Of a stretch of 64,000 bases of DNA, positions 62,241-64,000 are shown in pieces. The position numbers were made by a program, and so were the translations under genes. The stretch is from the NCBI RefSeq assembly GCF_004402375.1, contig NZ_SOGJ01000023.1:372001-436000 (forward strand). The letters are read 5' to 3'. Numbering within the stretch: position 1 is the first letter of the stretch; every line of letters starts with the position of its first letter. The DNA comes from Cryobacterium breve (GTDB lineage: Bacteria > Actinomycetota > Actinomycetes > Actinomycetales > Microbacteriaceae). Below the pieces are notes generated by a model that saw nothing but the letters and a program-made list of their open reading frames with translations, was not told where the DNA came from and did not search any database.

Positions 62241-64000
62241 CTAGCCGGCGCTCGTGACGATGCTCACCAGTTTCGGCGCGCGCACGATGAGGTTCACGAT
62301 CTCGCGGTCTCCGATCCGGCGGATGACCTCGGCCGACGTGCGCGCGAGGCGCTCCAGGTCCTCGCCGGAGATCTTAGGCGACACCTCGAGGCGGGCCCGC
62401 ACCTTGCCGTCGACCTGCACGACGGCGGTGACCGACTCCTCCACGAGCAGGGTCCGGTCGGCTTTCCGCCACTGCACGAGGGCGACACAGGGCTCGTAGC
62501 CGAGGTGTTGCCACATGTCCTCGGCCGCGTACGGCGCAAACAAGTTCAGCGCAATGGCGGTGACCTCCGCGGCCTCGCGCACCGCGGCATCCGCGGCACC
62601 GGCGCCCGTGTCGATCACCTTGCGGGTGGCGTTGACGAGCTCCATCAGGCGCGCGACGACGACGTTGAACTTGAACGACTCGACGAGGCCGGGCGCATCG
62701 GCCAGGAACCGGTGCGTGACCCGGCGGAGGGCAGGGTCGCCGGTCTTCCACTCGCCGCCGGGAGCGCTCGTGACATCGCGGGCGACGCGCCACGCGCGGG
62801 CCAGGAACTTGGCTGAGCCGACCGGAGATACGTCGGCCCAGTCGATGTCGTCTTCCGGCGGGCCGGCGAACGCCATGGTGAGTCGCACGGCGTCGACACC
62901 GAACTGGTCGACCTCCTCGGTGAAATAGACCAGATTGCCCTTACTCTTGGACATCTTGGCGCCGTCGAGGATGACCATGCCCTGGTTCAGCAGCGCCGTG
63001 AACGGCTCGGTGAAGCTGACGTAGCCGAGGTCGAAGAGCACCTTGGTCATGAAACGCGCGTAGAGCAGGTGCAGGATGGCGTGTTCGACGCCTCCGACGT
63101 ATTGGTCGACGGGCGCCCACTTGTCGGCTTCCCTCGGGTCGAACGCCTTCGTGTCATCCGTGGGGTTCAGGAAGCGCAGGAAGTACCAGGAGCTGTCCAC
63201 GAAGGTGTCCATGGTGTCCGCGTCCCGACGGGCCGGGGTGCCGTCGATCGGGTTGGGGACGTTGACCCAATCGGTCGCGCCGCCCAGCGGTGACGTTCCC
63301 TTGGGCTTGAGGTCGAGGCCGTCGGTAGGCGGCAGCAGCACGGGCAGCTGGTCTTCCGGCACGGGGATCTCGGCGCCGTCCTGACCGTGGATGATCGGGA
63401 TCGGCGTGCCCCAATAGCGCTGGCGGGAGATCAGCCAGTCGCGCAGGCGGTAATTCTTGGCCGCCCGCCCGGTGCCGGCGGCGGCCAACTGCTCGATCAT
63501 GCGCTTGACGGCGGTGTTCTTGCTGAGGCCGTTGAGCGCGCCCGAGTTGATCAGGCGTCCCTCCCCGGTGAGCGCGACGCCCGTTCGGGCCGGATCGAGC
63601 GTTGGGACCACTTCCGTGCCGTCGATCATTTCGTGCGTGATCACGGGGATCATGCCGGTGACCGTCGCGGTCGTGTCGACGACCACGATCACGGGAAGGT
63701 CGAAGCGGCGGGCGAAGTCGAGGTCGCGCTGGTCGTGCGCCGGCACTGCCATCACCGCGCCGTGGCCATAGTCCGCAAGCACGTAGTCCGCCGCCCAGAT
63801 TGGCAGGCGTTCGCCGTTGGCCGGGTTGATCGCGTAGCGCTCGAGGAAGACGCCGGTCTTCTCCCGGTCGGTGGCCTGGCGTTCGATCTCAGTGCTGTTC
63901 TGAACCTTCACCAGGTAGTCCTGGAACCGTTCCTTGACGGCGGGCGAGGCATCCGCGACCAGCTCGGCGGCAAGGTCCGCATCGGGGGCGACGACCATGA
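62241..64000 (-). CDS. leuS: Leucyl-tRNA synthetase, C-terminal part (5' end outside window)
   Basis: About 585 residues of a class I synthetase are present. The window starts inside the CP1 editing domain ([22 protein letters not shown], with the conserved Asp region), then continues through [20 protein letters not shown], the KMSKS loop ([10 protein letters not shown]), the anticodon-binding helical domain and the C-terminal tail. The frame is open at the right edge, so roughly 250 N-terminal residues, including the HIGH motif, lie outside. It attaches Leu to tRNA-Leu. Confidence 0.96.
   Translation of the reverse strand, partial: MVVAPDADLAAELVADASPAVKERFQDYLVKVQNSTEIERQATDREKTGVFLERYAINPANGERLPIWAADYVLADYGHGAVMAVPAHDQRDLDFARRFDLPVIVVVDTTATVTGMIPVITHEMIDGTEVVPTLDPARTGVALTGEGRLINSGALNGLSKNTAVKRMIEQLAAAGTGRAAKNYRLRDWLISRQRYWGTPIPIIHGQDGAEIPVPEDQLPVLLPPTDGLDLKPKGTSPLGGATDWVNVPNPIDGTPARRDADTMDTFVDSSWYFLRFLNPTDDTKAFDPREADKWAPVDQYVGGVEHAILHLLYARFMTKVLFDLGYVSFTEPFTALLNQGMVILDGAKMSKSKGNLVYFTEEVDQFGVDAVRLTMAFAGPPEDDIDWADVSPVGSAKFLARAWRVARDVTSAPGGEWKTGDPALRRVTHRFLADAPGLVESFKFNVVVARLMELVNATRKVIDTGAGAADAAVREAAEVTAIALNLFAPYAAEDMWQHLGYEPCVALVQWRKADRTLLVEESVTAVVQVDGKVRARLEVSPKISGEDLERLARTSAEVIRRIGDREIVNLIVRAPKLVSIVTSAG

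Overview
The window looks like the chromosome of a high-GC Gram-positive bacterium of the Actinomycetota, most likely a Microbacteriaceae member. The evidence is the GC-rich coding bias, frequent GTG and TTG starts, the long actinobacterial LeuA with a leucine-rich leader peptide, and the conserved runs hrcA-dnaJ-rsmE-HIT-phoH-ybeY-corC-era and recO-uppS-(DsbA family)-dusB-dgt-dnaG. The family assignment is inference; no rRNA gene is present.

Bases 1-18200 are an accessory region of small, unrelated genes, mostly on the + strand: acetyltransferases, aminoglycoside-phosphotransferase-like proteins, GrpB, an ABM-domain protein, DUF1232, DUF2283, a WapI-like immunity protein, lipoproteins and small membrane proteins. 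Six copies of a ~75-base repeat (R1-R6) lie just downstream of stop codons, and most gene junctions carry a GTTCC core. Three units occur twice, and two of them share homology that begins or ends at GTTCC. At least four genes carry a single disabling lesion. This resembles an integron gene-cassette array, but the repeats do not match classical attC and no IntI-type integrase is seen. It is the best candidate here for an undescribed system.

Bases 18200-19940 hold a phage/ICE-type tyrosine recombinase and an excisionase-like HTH protein beside a CAT-anticodon tRNA, a typical tRNA-targeted integration module. Its other attachment site was not found in the window.

Bases 20000-31800 contain a GT4 glycosyltransferase, a DMT transporter, peptide deformylase, a histidine-kinase-like protein lacking the usual H-box histidine, tRNA-Asn with a clear terminator, and an oligopeptide ABC transporter operon (binding protein, two permeases, a fused double ATPase, an extra ATPase with an acidic tail, a D-2-hydroxyacid dehydrogenase).

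Bases 31800-64000 are core genome: primase, dGTPase, DusB, a DsbA/FrnE-family protein coupled to a 41-residue Cys-rich peptide, UppS, RecO, LeuA with its leader, Era, CorC, YbeY, PhoH, HIT, RsmE, DnaJ and HrcA with a CIRCE-like operator, two DUF4870 proteins, HemW, DUF1990, LepA, S20, HolA, ComEC, ComEA, and the C-terminal part of LeuRS running off the right edge.
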